Shown: positions 20,114 through 33,732 of the stretch, piece after piece
Layout: each line of letters opens with the position of its first letter
Position numbering within the stretch: position 1 is the stretch's first letter
Assembly (NCBI GenBank): GCA_963853835.1
Contig: OY970835.1
Coordinates: 31,508,047-31,572,046 of the forward strand
Origin: Calendula officinalis
Lineage: Eukaryota > Streptophyta > Magnoliopsida > Asterales > Asteraceae
DNA: 64,000 nt
Reading direction: 5' to 3'
Program-made: the position numbers and the translations under genes
The notes under the pieces: model-generated
What the model was told of the DNA's origin: nothing
The model's input: the letters and a program-made list of their open reading frames with translations, nothing else
The model's database searches: none

Positions 20114-21260
20114 AAGACATGCATTAAATACTTGTATTTTAATCTTATTCAAAGTCGCCTTATCTTGGCTTGTGTAAGAAACTAATACACCATCATCCAA
20201 TTGTTCATGAACAACCAACGATGAGATTTAGTTTGCATTTATTTCCAAAGAGAAGCCTAATTATCTTCTGATTTATTTATATATTCATGTTCATTATATG
20301 GATAAATTTGTTATGCATATTCTTCTCTAATATTAAAATTAATTAATCAACTTTTATGGAAGAAAAGGTAATATAATCAGACCAACTGATCTTGATTTTA
20401 AAAATTAGGTGTTTTGTACTTGCTCATTATGTAAACAGTCATGATAAAGTAGAGAATTGGGTTTTCTTTTAATATAATTTACACCTAAGTTTATCCATGT
20501 GGATCTTACACCTTATTATATGTCGATACTATACACATTTAACCATGTATTACACCTAATTTTGTGATTAATTTTTTTTATTATATCTTAAATATATGAT
20601 CTCATCAGGCTAGTATAAAAAGTTATTGTTGATCGCCAAGTCGGATTACATCTACACTTTCACAAAATGATGTCTTTATTTCAATTGATTTCTCCCAAAT
20701 GATATTGAATGGCGATATCTTTTTGAGATGGTTAGCCAATATACCTCAAATCCACGTTTTGAATTTATTATCGTATTGCTCTTAATTAATAGTTATTGAT
20801 ATAATTGTTTGACAACATATGTCGAGTTTGACTACTACCTTGAATTTGACATATTCATGTTGGAACAAAATTATATTTAGGGGTAGAATTAGTCATTTGA
20901 TTTATATTTCTTTGTAGGAATACATCTTTTCCTTGAGCAAATCATAACCCTTGATTAATTGAAAAACATAGTTAAAAAATAGAAAGTCAAAACAGCAACA
21001 TTTGTATGATTTTAGTCAATCTAAGGTTTGACTATAAAAAGTCAAATAACACTAAATTAATAGTTGTAGAAAATTCTTGTACTTAACTGTTGATTGAAAT
21101 TGCATAGTGATTTTTTTGTGATTTTTTCCGGAATATTCTATTTTTTGCTAACCTGATATTAAGCTAAACAACACTTAAATCCGGAGATTTAAAAGACATT
21201 TTTTTGGTACCAAATGGTTTTGACTTTGAAACAGTCAGATATGAGATACAAGGCTACTTT

Positions 21261-23460
21261 CATGTTAAGACTACTAATTAAATTTATGCACTAAATCCAA
21301 AAAATCAAAAAATAAGGAGAATTGTGGTTTTACTACTACTTAAGTCAAACACATTGCAATTTTCATGTTATGACTACTAATAAAGTCTAAATTTTATGGA
21401 CTATTATTATTAATTATTTTTTTTTTTGAGAATTGTGTTTTGACTACTATAGTACTATTTAAGTCAAACAGAATGCTATTTATATATCTTTATATATAAT
21501 AAAAGAAGGTTTTTTTAAATCTTTAAAGCCATGTCATAATGACACATCATACCTTATGCCATGTATAAGGTCACTTGGCACTTAAATGCCAATTCATTAT
21601 TGCCACCTAAATATCTACATATAAACTTTTAAGTCACCTCACTTATAATGACCTTTATAAGAGCCAATTCCTATATTTTACTAAATGTAAATGTAAATAC
21701 TTTAGTGATAACCGCCCACCACATAAAAACCTTCATATATGTAAATCTAAATGCAATGCAATATTAAGGTTGTAAGTGTCCACATAAACAATGTTAAATG
21801 TATTTACATGTAGATCTTTTCTATTTCATGTTATACGATAGATCACTTGGTTATATTTTTTTATGATTGCTATTTTTAAAACTGACGGTTACATTAAGTT
21901 TTAATTTATGATAATCAGTGTTAAATGAAAATTGAATAAATTTATTTTTGGTACACGTTGGCATATAATATAATTAAAGTATTTATTATTCATTTAATGT
22001 ACTTAAATATGAATAGTTTTAAATAACAATGAGGTTTTAAATAATGTAATTTATAGTTTTAACACGAATTTTGTTTCATGAAAAAGATTTCAACTTGACA
22101 AAAGTGCAAGAGCAATGGTAGTTGGAATTATGATTTTCTGTAACATTGTGCAACTATTGTTATGTGAGTATTGTCCATTATTTACTAAAGAAATAGTGAA
22201 AGCTTATGCCAATATCACTTTTTTATATGTGTTATTGTGTGCGACATAAGGAATAAATGAACAACGGAGTAAACCAATTCCCTTAAAAGTGTGTTACCTT
22301 ATCGAATGAGCAGGGACGGTTTGCTAAACATAACCCTTATCAATCAGTGTATTTTGGTTGTATTTAATCCAATTGGGTCAAATAGAAAAGGTTGTCTATA
22401 ATAAAACGGGTCAAACAGGTTGAAAGTTGCCCAACGTCTGTTGTAAATGCCTATAACCTACTTGTTTTATTCAAAGATTTCATTATGATTTAAAAATAGC
22501 AAACATGTGTTGGCGGATTAAGCTAACTTGGTCCAGCCCATTTTGACTCGTGTTAGAAAAGTCATTTTTGAGATATTCATTTTCAGTTTTTTTATATTTT
22601 TATAATTGTACATAAGATTATACTTTAAATATGGGAAAATTAATTTTTACCTAAAATTAGTCAAACAAACAGTATTGCCTTCGGTTTACTATGTAACATT
22701 TTTTATATGCACGAGAACAAATCAAAAGTAGAATACAAGAAAATTGCGACATTACATATGACTAACTTCTATATAGTGCCTCATCTTATGTTGCTTAAGT
22801 AATTAATTTTTTAACAGCTTGATCAGAGTTACAATAGTACAATTCAAAGAATTGACTCTTAAATGCAATTTTTAATATAAATAAAAGTTTTTTCAAACAT
22901 TTGTAAGTTTGACACGTTTGTTGTTCTGTTTTGTTGTTCCTTTTTTTATATATTTTTTATTTTGTTGACCACATGTGTAATCTGATCATATTAGCAAACG
23001 AACGACCTATGGAGATAACTGATGAGGTCAAATTTAATTTATTCATTTTAATTAAATTTTCTAAGTTTCATAATTTTTTCCAAAATTCAGGACATTATAA
23101 GTAGGTGAATCTGCATGTTTCGTTCTCGGTCCATTCAAGTCATAGTCAAGCTTTTAATCCACCTGATTTACCGATGTGTTTGAAATCAAATCGTTCTTCT
23201 TTAGGCAATGTGAGAAAGACAATACCTCTTCAATATTAAACTTATTATTGTCAACACATGTTTTTTTTATATATTTTCTACTTATATTTGTGAACAATTT
23301 TATAAGGCGCCCGTGATTTATCACGGGTTATAGGCTAGGCTAGTTAAGACTACTAATGAAGTCTTAATTTTATACACTAATCCAAAAAGTTAAAAACAAA
23401 AGAAGAAAGAAAATTGTGTTTTGACTACTACTTAAGTCAAACACAATGAAATTTACATGT
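21261..23460. repeat. About 110 bp tandem repeat split by Helitron C
   Basis: Units start with CATGTTAAGACTACTAAT, run through a variable AT stretch, and end with TTTTGACTACTACTTAAGTCAAACACA or a close variant. Two units lie at about 21261-21486. A third starts directly after the Helitron C 3' end at 23344. The tandem order is restored when the Helitron is ignored. Confidence 0.65.
21487..23343 (+). mobile_element. Non-autonomous Helitron C
   Basis: The 5' end is TCTTTATATATAATAAAAGA, preceded by A. The 3' end carries the hairpin CCCGTGATTTATCACGGG and TTATAGGCTAG. A repeated GCTAG makes the exact end 23338 or 23343, and 23343 is followed by the required T. It is about 1.85 kb with no coding capacity seen. 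It sits in Helitron B and separates units of a tandem repeat. Confidence 0.65.
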
Positions 23461-24794
23461 TAAAAAAACTATTGCATCACTTTTTAAATTAATAAAAAAT
23501 AATTAAAACATAAACAATTAATGATATTTACTTTTATAATTGAAAATAACAATTAAAAATGAATATCGTTCTTTTTCCATATCAATTTTGGTTATCATTC
23601 CAACGAAATTTCTCTACTATATGGATGTGAGCAGAACCAAAAGTCAAAATTGAAATACATAATCTGCAAAATTATATTAATTAAATCGTATTTAGATGCA
23701 AAGGAAAAAATGCAAAATTAAAAACAGTGAAAAAAAAGTTAACCACTATTATAGCATCAATGCAAAATTAAGAACAGTTAAACTGTAATGCAATATTGAC
23801 TATGACTGCTAAAATTTTCAGAATATTGTTGTGTTAATTCAATTAAAAACAGGTTGTTAATGGCTGCTATTTTTCAGAATTGTAGGTTATAATACAAAAA
23901 AGTGGAGATACCTGTTAGTAGATGATGCAGAATTACGTAAACAACAGTTTTTTAAATGATCAATACGATAAGAATGAGGTGATGCAGTCTCTTTATGTAG
24001 GCGCGGAGGATATGAATGAGAGGCTTTAATTCGTAAACAATAGTTTCGTGATTTACTGCATCAAATTAGGAAATCCATGATAAAGGAGGAAAACGAAATT
24101 TCCTTTTAATTCGGTAAATATTTCACCGTATTATTGCCTATAAATTGTTTCCTTTTTCTATTCTTAATATTGAAATTTGAATTTCCTTGGTTTATTCAAA
24201 ATTTAAATTTGATTTATAAAGATATTACAAATCAAGAAGCCGAATCTGCATTCAAATTGTTTTATTCGGTTAAATAAGAACAGTAAAGTAATTCAAAAAT
24301 CGTTTTTTGCCCGAATAAAGACTCTGGTTCAAATGATTCTATTGGGTTTAATAGCTAAGGGAATATTAAAGATGATCCGTGAAGATGTGGCCAAAAATCG
24401 TTTTACAAGGGAAATTTTATTGGGTTGAATATTAGTAAGTGATTATACTATTAATTGGGTTAGTGAATATCCTATTTAAAGTTGATTTATTTGACAGAAA
24501 GTCCTAATATTGGAAAATTATTGGGTTTAATATTAGTAACTAATTATATTACGTAGTATTAATTAAGTAAGTGAATATCATATTTAAAGTCGCCTTATTT
24601 GACAGGATCACATGAAGTCCTAATATTATAAGGCACATGTATATAGCAGTCGGTTAGCTTCTTGTAGAAGACTTTGCTGGGCGGGAAAATAAAAGATTTG
24701 TCCAATACCAAGCTGCCACGTGGCAATGTGGCTTCCTAAAAAGTGTCATGTGGCACCTTAAAAGCTTCTTTTATTATTATTAATAGATAATAGA

Positions 24795-25600
24795 TTTTTT
24801 AAATATGATTGAAGCGGTTGAACCAGATGACAATATTTTTACGTATTTATGATGCAATAATTATCTAAATGATATACAAATGCTAAAAAGTTAGCAAAAT
24901 ACAAAATAAATTCCATAAAAAATGAAAATTTTCCAAAACCTATTTTCCAACTAAGTTTATCATTTTAAGTTTCAAAACCTATATAAAAAATCCATATGTC
25001 TAATTTATCTATCTAATTTTATTAGAATTGGTTTTCTCCGGTTCAACCGAATTTTTATATATGTTTAACTGGCCGGTTGCGACCGAGCTATAATTATCAA
25101 TCTAACCGGCTCATTTCAGAGGGCTATCTCATTTTCCGATCCTACCTGTTCAACCGGCTTTTTAAAACATTGATACTTGTTATGATTATTTAAGATCACA
25201 TATCAACTTTTAGATTTGATGAAGAAATATGATGTTTTTCCTAACGTACAAAAGAAGATGAGTATACTTTTGTTGTTTTTTTTAAATTGATGGAGTTTAT
25301 AATAGTACGAGTTACACGGCTCTCATTTTTACATTTTCCTATAGAAAAATGACTTGATACAACAAACAATTTCTTATTAAGAACAAGAGGATCACACGTA
25401 TTTACATTGATTGCAAGAGTTGCATTATGCAGTCTTGTTAATATAATATAATAACTTTGAATGTAAGTTAGAAAGGACGCTCTTTCATATGCTCAAAGGT
25501 CATGAATAAATGTAATCGTTCTTTAAAAATATATTGTAATGAATATGGGGGTACACCTTGATATGTTGCTAAACACCTCTGACAATGGTGTCTTTGTGTT
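24795..25600. other. AT-rich spacer with GGTTCAACCGG-type repeats
   Basis: No gene is seen. Between about 25030 and 25170 there are several variants of CCGGTTCAACCGG and AACCGGC ending in TTTTAAAACATTG. A similar piece lies at 50478-50512, inside an intron of the zeta-domain gene. It is probably a small dispersed repeat of unknown class. Confidence 0.4.
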
Positions 25601-25758
25601 GAAAGTGACGAGCTTACGGGCACCAATGGCCGGCACCATATTTTCAGTTGGCTAGCTTCATTCGGTTGGGTAGTCAGTTTACAGACGAGAGCAATGAAGG
25701 GGGTGGGTCCAATTTAATTAAACATTAAATTAAAAATTACAATAATTAAAATAAATTA

Positions 25759-28700
25759 TTACTCTTCATCGTCGGCATGTGCGTTGTTGTAGAGATGGTC
25801 CGTCAAGTCCCGTCGAAGTCGTTCATGTGTTGTTTCGTCTCGAATGTCGACAACCCTGTGCAAATATTCTGCACTTCCCGGTACATACAAAGCATGTCGG
25901 GGCCCGTACGGCACATATGGAGAAATCATCTGTAACACCTCGATTTTTTTCAAAACAATTTAAACTTTTAAATATTCCAAGTTTAATACAAAAACCCATA
26001 GTATCAAAATGTAATTTAAACAAACATTCGGTACGATTAACAATGTGCCAAAAATCGGTGTTACAAATATATCGAGACTAAAGTCTAAGGAAATTAAAAT
26101 TGTACACCGAGCTTAATCATCCAATGTCATAACTACGGGCCGCCTAATCCTTAGCTCCCGAACCTGAGTACATAAACATAAAAAAAATGCAGTACGTGAG
26201 ACAAGATTATCTTGTGAGAAACATGGGTTTTAGACCCGTTATAAACATTTGCAATTAAATAATATTTAAGTACATATCACATTGCACATAAGTCAAACAT
26301 AGTCCCGAGCTTATCCTAAGCTCACACATACGCAACGGGTCATCCCGAAGCAAACTCCCCCGATGTGGGTTATCATCAAAAGATCTCATGGTAATTGGGG
26401 TTCTCCCAAACTTACCGAGATCATCACTCCCCCGTCTCGCGGGTTATCGTAATCCCCCTTTTTATCGGGTTATCATAGTCCTCCTAATGTCGGGTTATCG
26501 TTCACATAGATATACTACCCTTGCGCAGGGAGGTATCACCCCAAGTAGTAATCTCAACTCCCCCACGAATGGGTTATCGTTTCCGGAAATTTGACTAACA
26601 TATAATTGGTCAACAAACATGAGTCATTGCTCCATTTCAATCATCATTTCATCATATCAAGATCACATTTCATTTCATAACATTTAAGCATTTCAATCAA
26701 TTTCTTTATCAATTCGTACATTAAGTAAAAACTCTTTTAATCATGTTAATCACTAAAAATCGTTTACTATATACTCAGAAAAGATCACATGTACTCACCT
26801 TAGCAATGTTATCCCAAAATTGTGTTAGCAAACACAAATCCTTACTTCCTAGTCAAGGAAGTACTCCCAATCACAAGGTCTTCTTGACCTAACATCAATA
26901 TCATTACAAATACTAGTTATTATCCATCAATGATACTAATTAATCCATATTAACATTCCCAATCACTAAGTTCATACAACTTGGTGAAATCTCAAACCCT
27001 AGTTCAAGATTTCAATCCATAAAACCTAAATCCAACTTGTACACATTGATTACAAGTTTACAAGGAGTGATTTACACTCACATTTGGTCATCTTCCCCAA
27101 AGATGACATGGTTGATTCCCCAAACCATCATTGATGCCCAAGAAAAGCTTGAAAACTAAATACCAAGTATGAAGGATCAAGAATCCTTACCTTTGATGTT
27201 AAAATCTCCAAGATTGATGAAGGTTTGAGCCAAAGATCACCAATTTCGTCACTTTTCTCTCTAAAAACGGCTGAGCTAGAAGTAGGGTTGTTGGACCCTA
27301 AACCCTAGCCTAAATCCCGTTTTTATACTGCCCAGAGGCAGATCGCGTCGCGATCTGTGAATTCGCGCCGCGAATTCCTACCCGCGTAAAATCGTGTCAA
27401 CAATAGCGATGCTATCTCGACGCTATTTCCAACGCTATCCGAGATAGCGTTTCCAGGCAACTCGCGAATTCGGGTCACTGTTTGGTCCATCACCAGATCG
27501 CGTCGCGAACTTCAAGATCGCGCCGCGATCTTCCCTTTTTCTAGACCAACTCGAGTTTTCCCACTTAATAAAATCCATCTTTGACCCGTTTCCAAATTAA
27601 CACGAGTTTTTAGCATTCAAACAACCAACATGACATAACGGTAACATAATCCAATCATAATATCTTAAATTCATACAAACCCGAATAATAATACAAATAT
27701 GAATATAAAAATTTCGGTCGTTACATCATCTGACCTTTATCTTCGACAACCATATTATGCATTACAACACATGCATACAAAATATATCTTAATCTTTCAA
27801 GGTCAAATGAACGGGCCGCGTTTTTGATAATGTGTCACTTCGACTTTAAAACTCCAAAAGCCCGTTCCACATCCTTACGTGCGGATTCTTGTTTTTTGGT
27901 AAACAAGACCTCTTTTGTATCAACTGGATGTCGATAGGCTTTGACAAATGTCGCATGACGAGGATATACCATCGGTAAGGAAATAACCGAATCTATATGG
28001 ATTGCCATTCACCGTAAAAGGAGCATCGGGTGGCTTTCCTGATAACAAGTCGTTGAATATTGGTGATTGATCAAGCACGTTAGTATCATTATTAGAACCC
28101 GCAACCCCAAAGTAAGCATGCCAAAACCATAAATCTTGAGAAGCAACAGCTTCTAATATCAACGACGGTACTCCATGATGTCCACCAGTGTACTCACCTC
28201 TCCACGATTGTGGACAGTTCCTCCAATCCCAGTGCATACAATCAATGCTACCAAGCATTCCAGGAAAACCGTGTCTCTCTTCGTGTGCCTCATATAATTT
28301 TTGAACATCGGTTACCGTTGGTTTTCGCAAAAAAATAGGTCCGAATATTTCCAAAACACCTTGTGAAAATCTATACATACTTTCCCTAGCAGTTCTTTCA
28401 GACATGCGTAGGTACTCGTCAAGAGAATCAGGGGATGACCCGTAAGCCATAGCTCGAATTGCTGCAGTACATTTTTGCAAAGCAGTGAATCCCCGCCTAC
28501 CTCTAGCATCATATCTCAATTGAAAAAAAGGATACATGTTTTCTAATGCGCTACATATGCGCATAAATAAATTTTTGCTCAGGCGAAACCTTCGTTTGAA
28601 ATCGTTGTCGTCATAAATAGAATCATCCGCAAAATAATCTCGATATAGCCGTTCGTGTCCAGCTTGTCGATTTCTATTTAGCTTCGCGGTTCTAGTGTCA

Positions 28701-28804
28701 AATACTTCACTTTCATCATCGTCGGATAAATCATCGAGGAGTTCTGCGTATATTGTTAGCATAAACGCATCATCGTCGTCAGATGATGAACCAAGATAAT
28801 TCAT
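25759..28804 (-). pseudogene. PIF/Harbinger transposase (HARBI1-like), broken
   Basis: The minus-strand ATG at 28804 opens a frame coding an acidic N-terminus and then the plant Harbinger transposase domain: FRLSKNLFMRICSALE, GSIDCMHWDWRNCP (first catalytic Asp) and GVAGSNNDTNVLDQSP (second Asp). At about 27955 a one-base shift after the residues FLTDGI ends the frame at 27920. The neighbouring frame continues with QESARKDVERAFGVL, which carries the catalytic Glu, and then a TGA where Trp is expected. Coding resumes to VVEDKGQM, where a 1.8 kb solo LTR (25931-27725) splits the gene. The C-terminal 60 or so residues follow to a stop at 25759. There are three independent lesions, so it is not functional. 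Confidence 0.85.
25926..27730. mobile_element. Solo LTR (1795 bp) in the Harbinger transposase, with TCATC duplication
   Basis: The LTR is 25931-27725, beginning TGTAACACCTCGATTTTT and ending CGGTCGTTACA, so the termini are inverted TGTAAC and GTTACA. TCATC flanks it at 25926-25930 and 27726-27730. There is no primer site, coding region or second LTR, hence a solo LTR from recombination between LTRs. The length suggests a Ty3/gypsy family, but the lineage is not identified. From 26340 to 26590 it holds degenerate repeats of CTCCCCC...GGGTTATCGT. A GC-rich segment with repeats such as ATCGCGTCGCGA and CGCGCCGCGA lies at 27340-27530. Confidence 0.8.
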
Positions 28805-29143
28805 TATTTGTGAGTTGGGGTATTTTGGTAGAGTTGTGGTGTTTTTTGGTAGTGTTTTGATAGTGTTTTGGTTGTGTTTATATGGGAAATAAATAAATTA
28901 AATTAATTAATTAATTTTTTTTTTAATCTGCAACGGCTAAAAGAGCCATTCAACGGCTCTATTTTTGTCCAAATCGATCAAACAACCGGCGTGGAGGGGC
29001 GTTGCCCGTTGCGATCTTCGGCCACGCCGACCCCCAACGCCGTGGGTGGGGGGTGGGGGCGGTGTTCCATGTTTTGACCACGCCGTTGCCGCCTTGTCAC
29101 ACCCCCACGCTGGGCGGGCGTGGACCCGTACCTTGCCGCCTAA

Positions 29144-30046
29144 AGAAACTGGCATTTAATCTTGCGGTTACATGCTTCAAGAAACGGATTATATCATTTT
29201 AATTCAAATTAGTCCACGATTTCAGCATACTTCCGAAATTCCTGCATAATAGATAAACATTATACGTTTTCATTAAACGGGTTATTGGTGAATTATCTGG
29301 TGATTCGAATTTCGATTCTTGATTGATGAATTTCTCATTAAACCCTATTCGTTCCAATCATTCGGCTATTTCAATTTTTTGCATATTGAAAATGTAAGAT
29401 TTTCATGTTTCAAATTCATCCATTACTCAACGACCCATCTCTGAGCATATTTGTTGCGGTCAATCATCATGTAAGGTCTCCCTGTAATCTACTTTCTTCA
29501 CCAATTCTATGGTCTCTATTGAACTCGTGCGGTTTTCCAGTCCGTTCTCTGACCATCGTATGAGCAATTGGTTTGTTCCAATCTTTGTTTTTGTGCAGTT
29601 AACCATGATGATATATATTTTCTGATTTTTAATTCACCAAATTTTGTAAGGTTTCTCTTAAAACCATGATGGTCTGATGATTTAAGTGGATGAACAATCT
29701 CAATTCATTGTGATATTCATCTACGTTTAGCACTTTTTTTCTTTTTTTCTAAGTCGGTAATTCCTCTTTGGTGAAATTAGACTTGATGGAATTGATAAAT
29801 CTTATAAATTTGTAAATCAACTTGTAATTAAGCAGTGGACACATAAGATTTCAACCCTGCTGTAATATCAATATTTGATGTCCATTTGAATGTTACCTTT
29901 TGTTGAAATTTTAATTTTTTCTTATGAACGTGGTCGGTTCCGGTTTTTTTATCAACTAAGAGGGTCAATTACACAAATCAACGCTGTGGGTTGTATGAAA
30001 TTTTGGATTCTGTCCCTTGACTTATTATTACACGAATAGTCCCTAA

Positions 30047-30086
<40 letters not shown>

Positions 30087-31361
30087 TTAGGTTTTAGGCA
30101 CCTTTGATGTTAAAAGGTGTATTATGTTGTTTTTCTCCTTTTAAATTGCTCGTGCAACAGGTTCATCTGCATAAGATCAAATACATTCGAGTAATGATGC
30201 TATCGGAGAACTTGAGGTGAGCCAATTTTATTTTGTATTACTAATCAATCAGTGTTATCTCCGAAACCATTCTATTGAGAGAAAAAAAAACGCAGAATTT
30301 TATTTTTCTAATATTGTGTGTAATCATAACCACATTAGTTATTTAGAAAAAGTAAATAATTTGCAAAACTTTTAAAACCTCATATGCAAAATGACACCTT
30401 ATCAACAGCCATTAGGTTGCTCTTCAACTCGAACCAACAAAACAGGGCAAACCTCATATGCAAAAAACTCCAACTTGTAAATGTAACACATTGGACATGA
30501 AGTGAGGTTTCTCAGGTTTTCAAGAGAATATTTATCCCTAGCCACCAACCTTCTATTGCACTATCTATTTAAGATCTTCACATGCAATATAATAGCAAAT
30601 TAAGTACACAATGTTATTGTGCGGTAGGCTAACAAAATGAAATTTTAAATGTTATTGGTCATTTTTGTAAATTATCCATGCTCTTCTGTTACGGTTATGA
30701 TTGTCCCACTTTTATCCAATGATTTGATCACTTTTTATTTCAGATGAACTTTTTTTTGGTTCAATTAATGACTTTTCAGGTAGTTTTGTTACTCTGACAA
30801 CAACAGTTTCAAATTCCCAATTACCCACTATGATAGATGCTCCTGATATCACAAAAACATCGATATTGAAAATCAAGAAGCCAATTAAAGAATTAGAAGC
30901 GACCCGTGGTAATGGTACTAGCATAAACCTTCTTTTAATATTTTACGTATCCAATTTTATTCATTTTGCAAATGTTAATACATCTTTTTTTGCTGGATCA
31001 CTTGCTATTAATGTTGATTGTGGGGAAAAGGATCGTGACTTATAAAAACTGGGCTTTTACGGAGCAAGTGCGAGCGCAAGAACAATGCTATCTGTCGGTC
31101 ATATATATGATTCTATTGGCCAAACTCATAAAAGTAGTAAGCTTTAGTTATTTTTCGGGAAGTTTTAGTTATTTTCTAGGTCTTAGGTCTAGAGGTTTGT
31201 TGTAATGGTTGTCTCGGGAATTTAATGTCACAAGTTGTGATTTCTTCACTTAAGGATGTAATACCTACTTTACAAATAATATATGGTGTTTTATGTATTT
31301 TGAACTTTTGTTTCTAAACTTTTTAAAAACCACCCGTGATTTATCACGGATTATAGGCTAG
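29144..31361 (+). mobile_element. Probable Helitron D (only the 3' end identified)
   Basis: The 3' end at 31358-31361 has the hairpin CCGTGATTTATCACGG, TTATAGGCTAG and host T, and matches Helitrons A-C. I could not find its 5' TC terminus, so 29144 is only the edge of the preceding Harbinger element. The interval has no convincing gene. Near 29955-30110 it includes a piece of the dispersed GGTCCCTAAAGC repeat with an A run of more than 30. Confidence 0.4.
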
Positions 31362-33732
31362 TTGTGTATATAACAAATAATGTTCCGGCTCAAAAATATT
31401 AAATAAAAATGCATTGTTGACATATGTGTGTCAATTTAATTAAAGAGACGCTAAGATGACAAAAATTAAAATATTATGGTCGGGAGCTGTTTAAGATAAC
31501 AAAATCTTTATTACAAACAATTATGCCATGTTATGCGAGTATGTAACGTAGTAAATCAATCAAATTTGATTAAAACTACAACATTGTTCTCTGCTACACG
31601 TGCGTACACAAAAGGCTTTTTTATATAATAATGATAATTACCATTTCACCCTTGAAAAGATAAGAAAGTGAAAAGGCATTTGCTTCATATTCTTTGCAAC
31701 TGTCTACAAGCAAAGTCCATTAGATGACTAATTCAACTACTAAAAGCAGAAAAGGCAAAAGCAATTTGTTTGTTTGGTACTCATATTTCCACACTTTCAC
31801 TTTCAAGAGATTTGGTAGAAACAAAGAAATACGTGCCATAAGGGGTAGCAATGTAAATGAACAGTTTAACACATTGAATTTCGAAGGCAAAATCTATCCC
31901 AATAAATTCAATAGAGCTTACATATTCATTTTTGTATCATGTATATACTATAGTCTTTAATGAGTATAATATTTATTAATTACAACTTTGAATATTCGTC
32001 AATAATGTGAAAACAAGAAAATCTGATGTGTGTGAATTGCACTAACACGGCTAATGGTTCTTAACTTCTTATGACAATAAATATCAAAATGTTTGCCCCA
32101 AATAACTATCTTAACAAGGATTTTTTAGTGGCAAGAGATTGGTTTCCGTTGGCGAAATGTTTGGAGATCTAGAGTTTAAGCCCTATGGCCACAGAGGTTC
32201 ATACTGAGACCCGTCGCCTCACAAATAGGGTTATCTCAATCCTTAATAACATAACAAAGACGATAATGCGTATCATATATGTACTAAGTAAGAAACATGC
32301 ATTATCTACATCAAGAACTTGTATGGTTTTGAAATTTGTGTAAATGTTACAGCTTTTAAGGAGCAGCACGAAATAAAGTGTCATAAATTGTAACATGTAT
32401 GAAGAAAAGGTGTAATTGTGTGTAACCATGTTGAATGAAACATTTCATCTACATCTTACCTGTAGAAGTTTTAGCTTATTGTGAATTCTTCTTCAAGCAA
32501 CGTAAACATAAACGAGTGATCCTGTGTTCCAGTGTTGAATTCTCAAATGTTGGAAGGAATGAAGCCTGGTTCGAAACCAATTCATATTCAATTAATATGG
32601 ATTCGAACCATTCCCCTCAACCTTTTATGAGAGTATATGTTTCATGTTTCATAGGTATGTCCCCTTAAATAAGTAGATGAAAAGCAAGACCATCTTTGGA
32701 CCACTTTAGTGACATGTGACTTTCGACTCACTTTACCTTCCTAAACATGCTTTTCACACACATTTGGAATATTGTAATCTTTCTAAGAGCCCACAAACAA
32801 TATTTAGGGAAAAAGAAAATTGTAATTTTTGTTTATAGACATTTGTTTTATGAGATTAGAAAGTCCAACCATTTGGTGTTGGACTCGTTATTATCAAAGG
32901 ATATATATGCCAGTTAATAATGTCATTCGTTTTGAAACATGCAACATTTAGTTAACACCTAGTTTGAAGTAACTCATCTAAAATACCTTCAAAATAAGTC
33001 AAAAAATTAAAAGTAAAAACATATAAAAAATCTGTCAACGGTATACATCAGTGCGTGTATATATAAAAGACTAAAAGTTATAGGACAACCATAAAACTTA
33101 CGGTAATTGTAAGTAATGTGGCTCTTGATTATCAAGTTAAGTACTCCTAAAGCAAATAATATAGCTAAGTTACACATGAAAACTGCCATGGTTTTCTTCA
33201 AAAATGCTCATTGGATTGGAAGATGGAAGCTTCCATTTTAAACCACTCTCAACAGTAAGTATAATTGACACCTCAATTTTTACCACATAACCACTGCTCC
33301 ACGCCAATGGTTTCTAAAAACCAAAGCTCACCAGAGGTAAGATTGGCAGTAGTCTTATGTGGATTTGAGACTAAATTATTTATTTACAGTCTTGATATGT
33401 CTAATTACTGGCAGTTGGCAATTACTCTGATAGTATTTAAAAATATAAATTCAATTATTGAAATTATTTAAGAGATACTAAACTTTATTATTAAAGCAAT
33501 CATAATACACAAAATTAGGAACGATAATCTCAATTTTCCAAAATACCACCAAGGATTACTAGTACAACACTTTCTCCATAAATAAGGGCAGGGCAGCACA
33601 AGTTGCAGTATAATTTACAATTCATACAAAATAAATACGAAAGCACCAAAAACAAACACGTTAACAAAACAACTTAAATAAAAATACAATCAAGATTGTA
33701 TAAATTAGAAAAACTCACCAAGAAATCTGGAT
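31362..33732. other. Intergenic AT-rich DNA, downstream of the WVD2-like gene
   Basis: Short frames only (none above 80 codons) and no recognised motif. The last few hundred bases before 33733 should hold the 3' untranslated region of the minus-strand WVD2-like gene. I see no other structure. Confidence 0.5.

Larger units (their letters stand above)
18982..24794 (-). mobile_element. Non-autonomous Helitron B, interrupted by Helitron C
   Basis: The minus-strand 3' end is at 18982: hairpin CCCGTGATTTTCACGGG, then TCATAACCTAG and host T. The minus-strand 5' end is at 24794, starting TCTATTATCTATTAATAATA next to host A, followed by a typical Helitron start with AAAAGAAG. It spans 5.8 kb, of which about 1.85 kb is the nested forward Helitron. 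No long reading frame lies inside. It contains an approximately 110 bp tandem repeat (21261-21486 and 23344-23460). The pairing of these two ends is inferred; they could belong to different copies. Confidence 0.5.
25617..29140 (-). mobile_element. PIF/Harbinger DNA transposon, interrupted by a solo LTR
   Basis: The right end is clear: on the minus strand it begins GGCGGCAAGGTACGGG after TTA (plus-strand TAA at 29141-29143), followed by a GC-rich subterminal region (28975-29140). It carries a DDE transposase (28804 down to 25759). The left end is uncertain. TTA at 25614-25616 followed by a GC-rich CGGGCACCAATGGCC is the best candidate but does not give an identical 3 bp duplication. The terminal sequence is related to the ends at 51189 and 63560. 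I see no Myb-like ORF1, so this copy looks incomplete or decayed. Confidence 0.65.

Noticed and set aside
25759..25953. Separate 64-residue minus-strand gene
   Set aside because: It is the C-terminus of the Harbinger transposase, cut off by the solo LTR. Its first residues are read from the LTR.
25931..27725. DNA transposon with TGTAAC terminal repeats
   Set aside because: TG...CA ends, a 5 bp duplication and length fit a solo LTR better. The inverted match extends only six bases.
28937..29202. Overlapping frames on both strands in the GC-rich block
   Set aside because: They follow from the GC-rich subterminal repeat of the Harbinger element. No homology and no consistent codon use.
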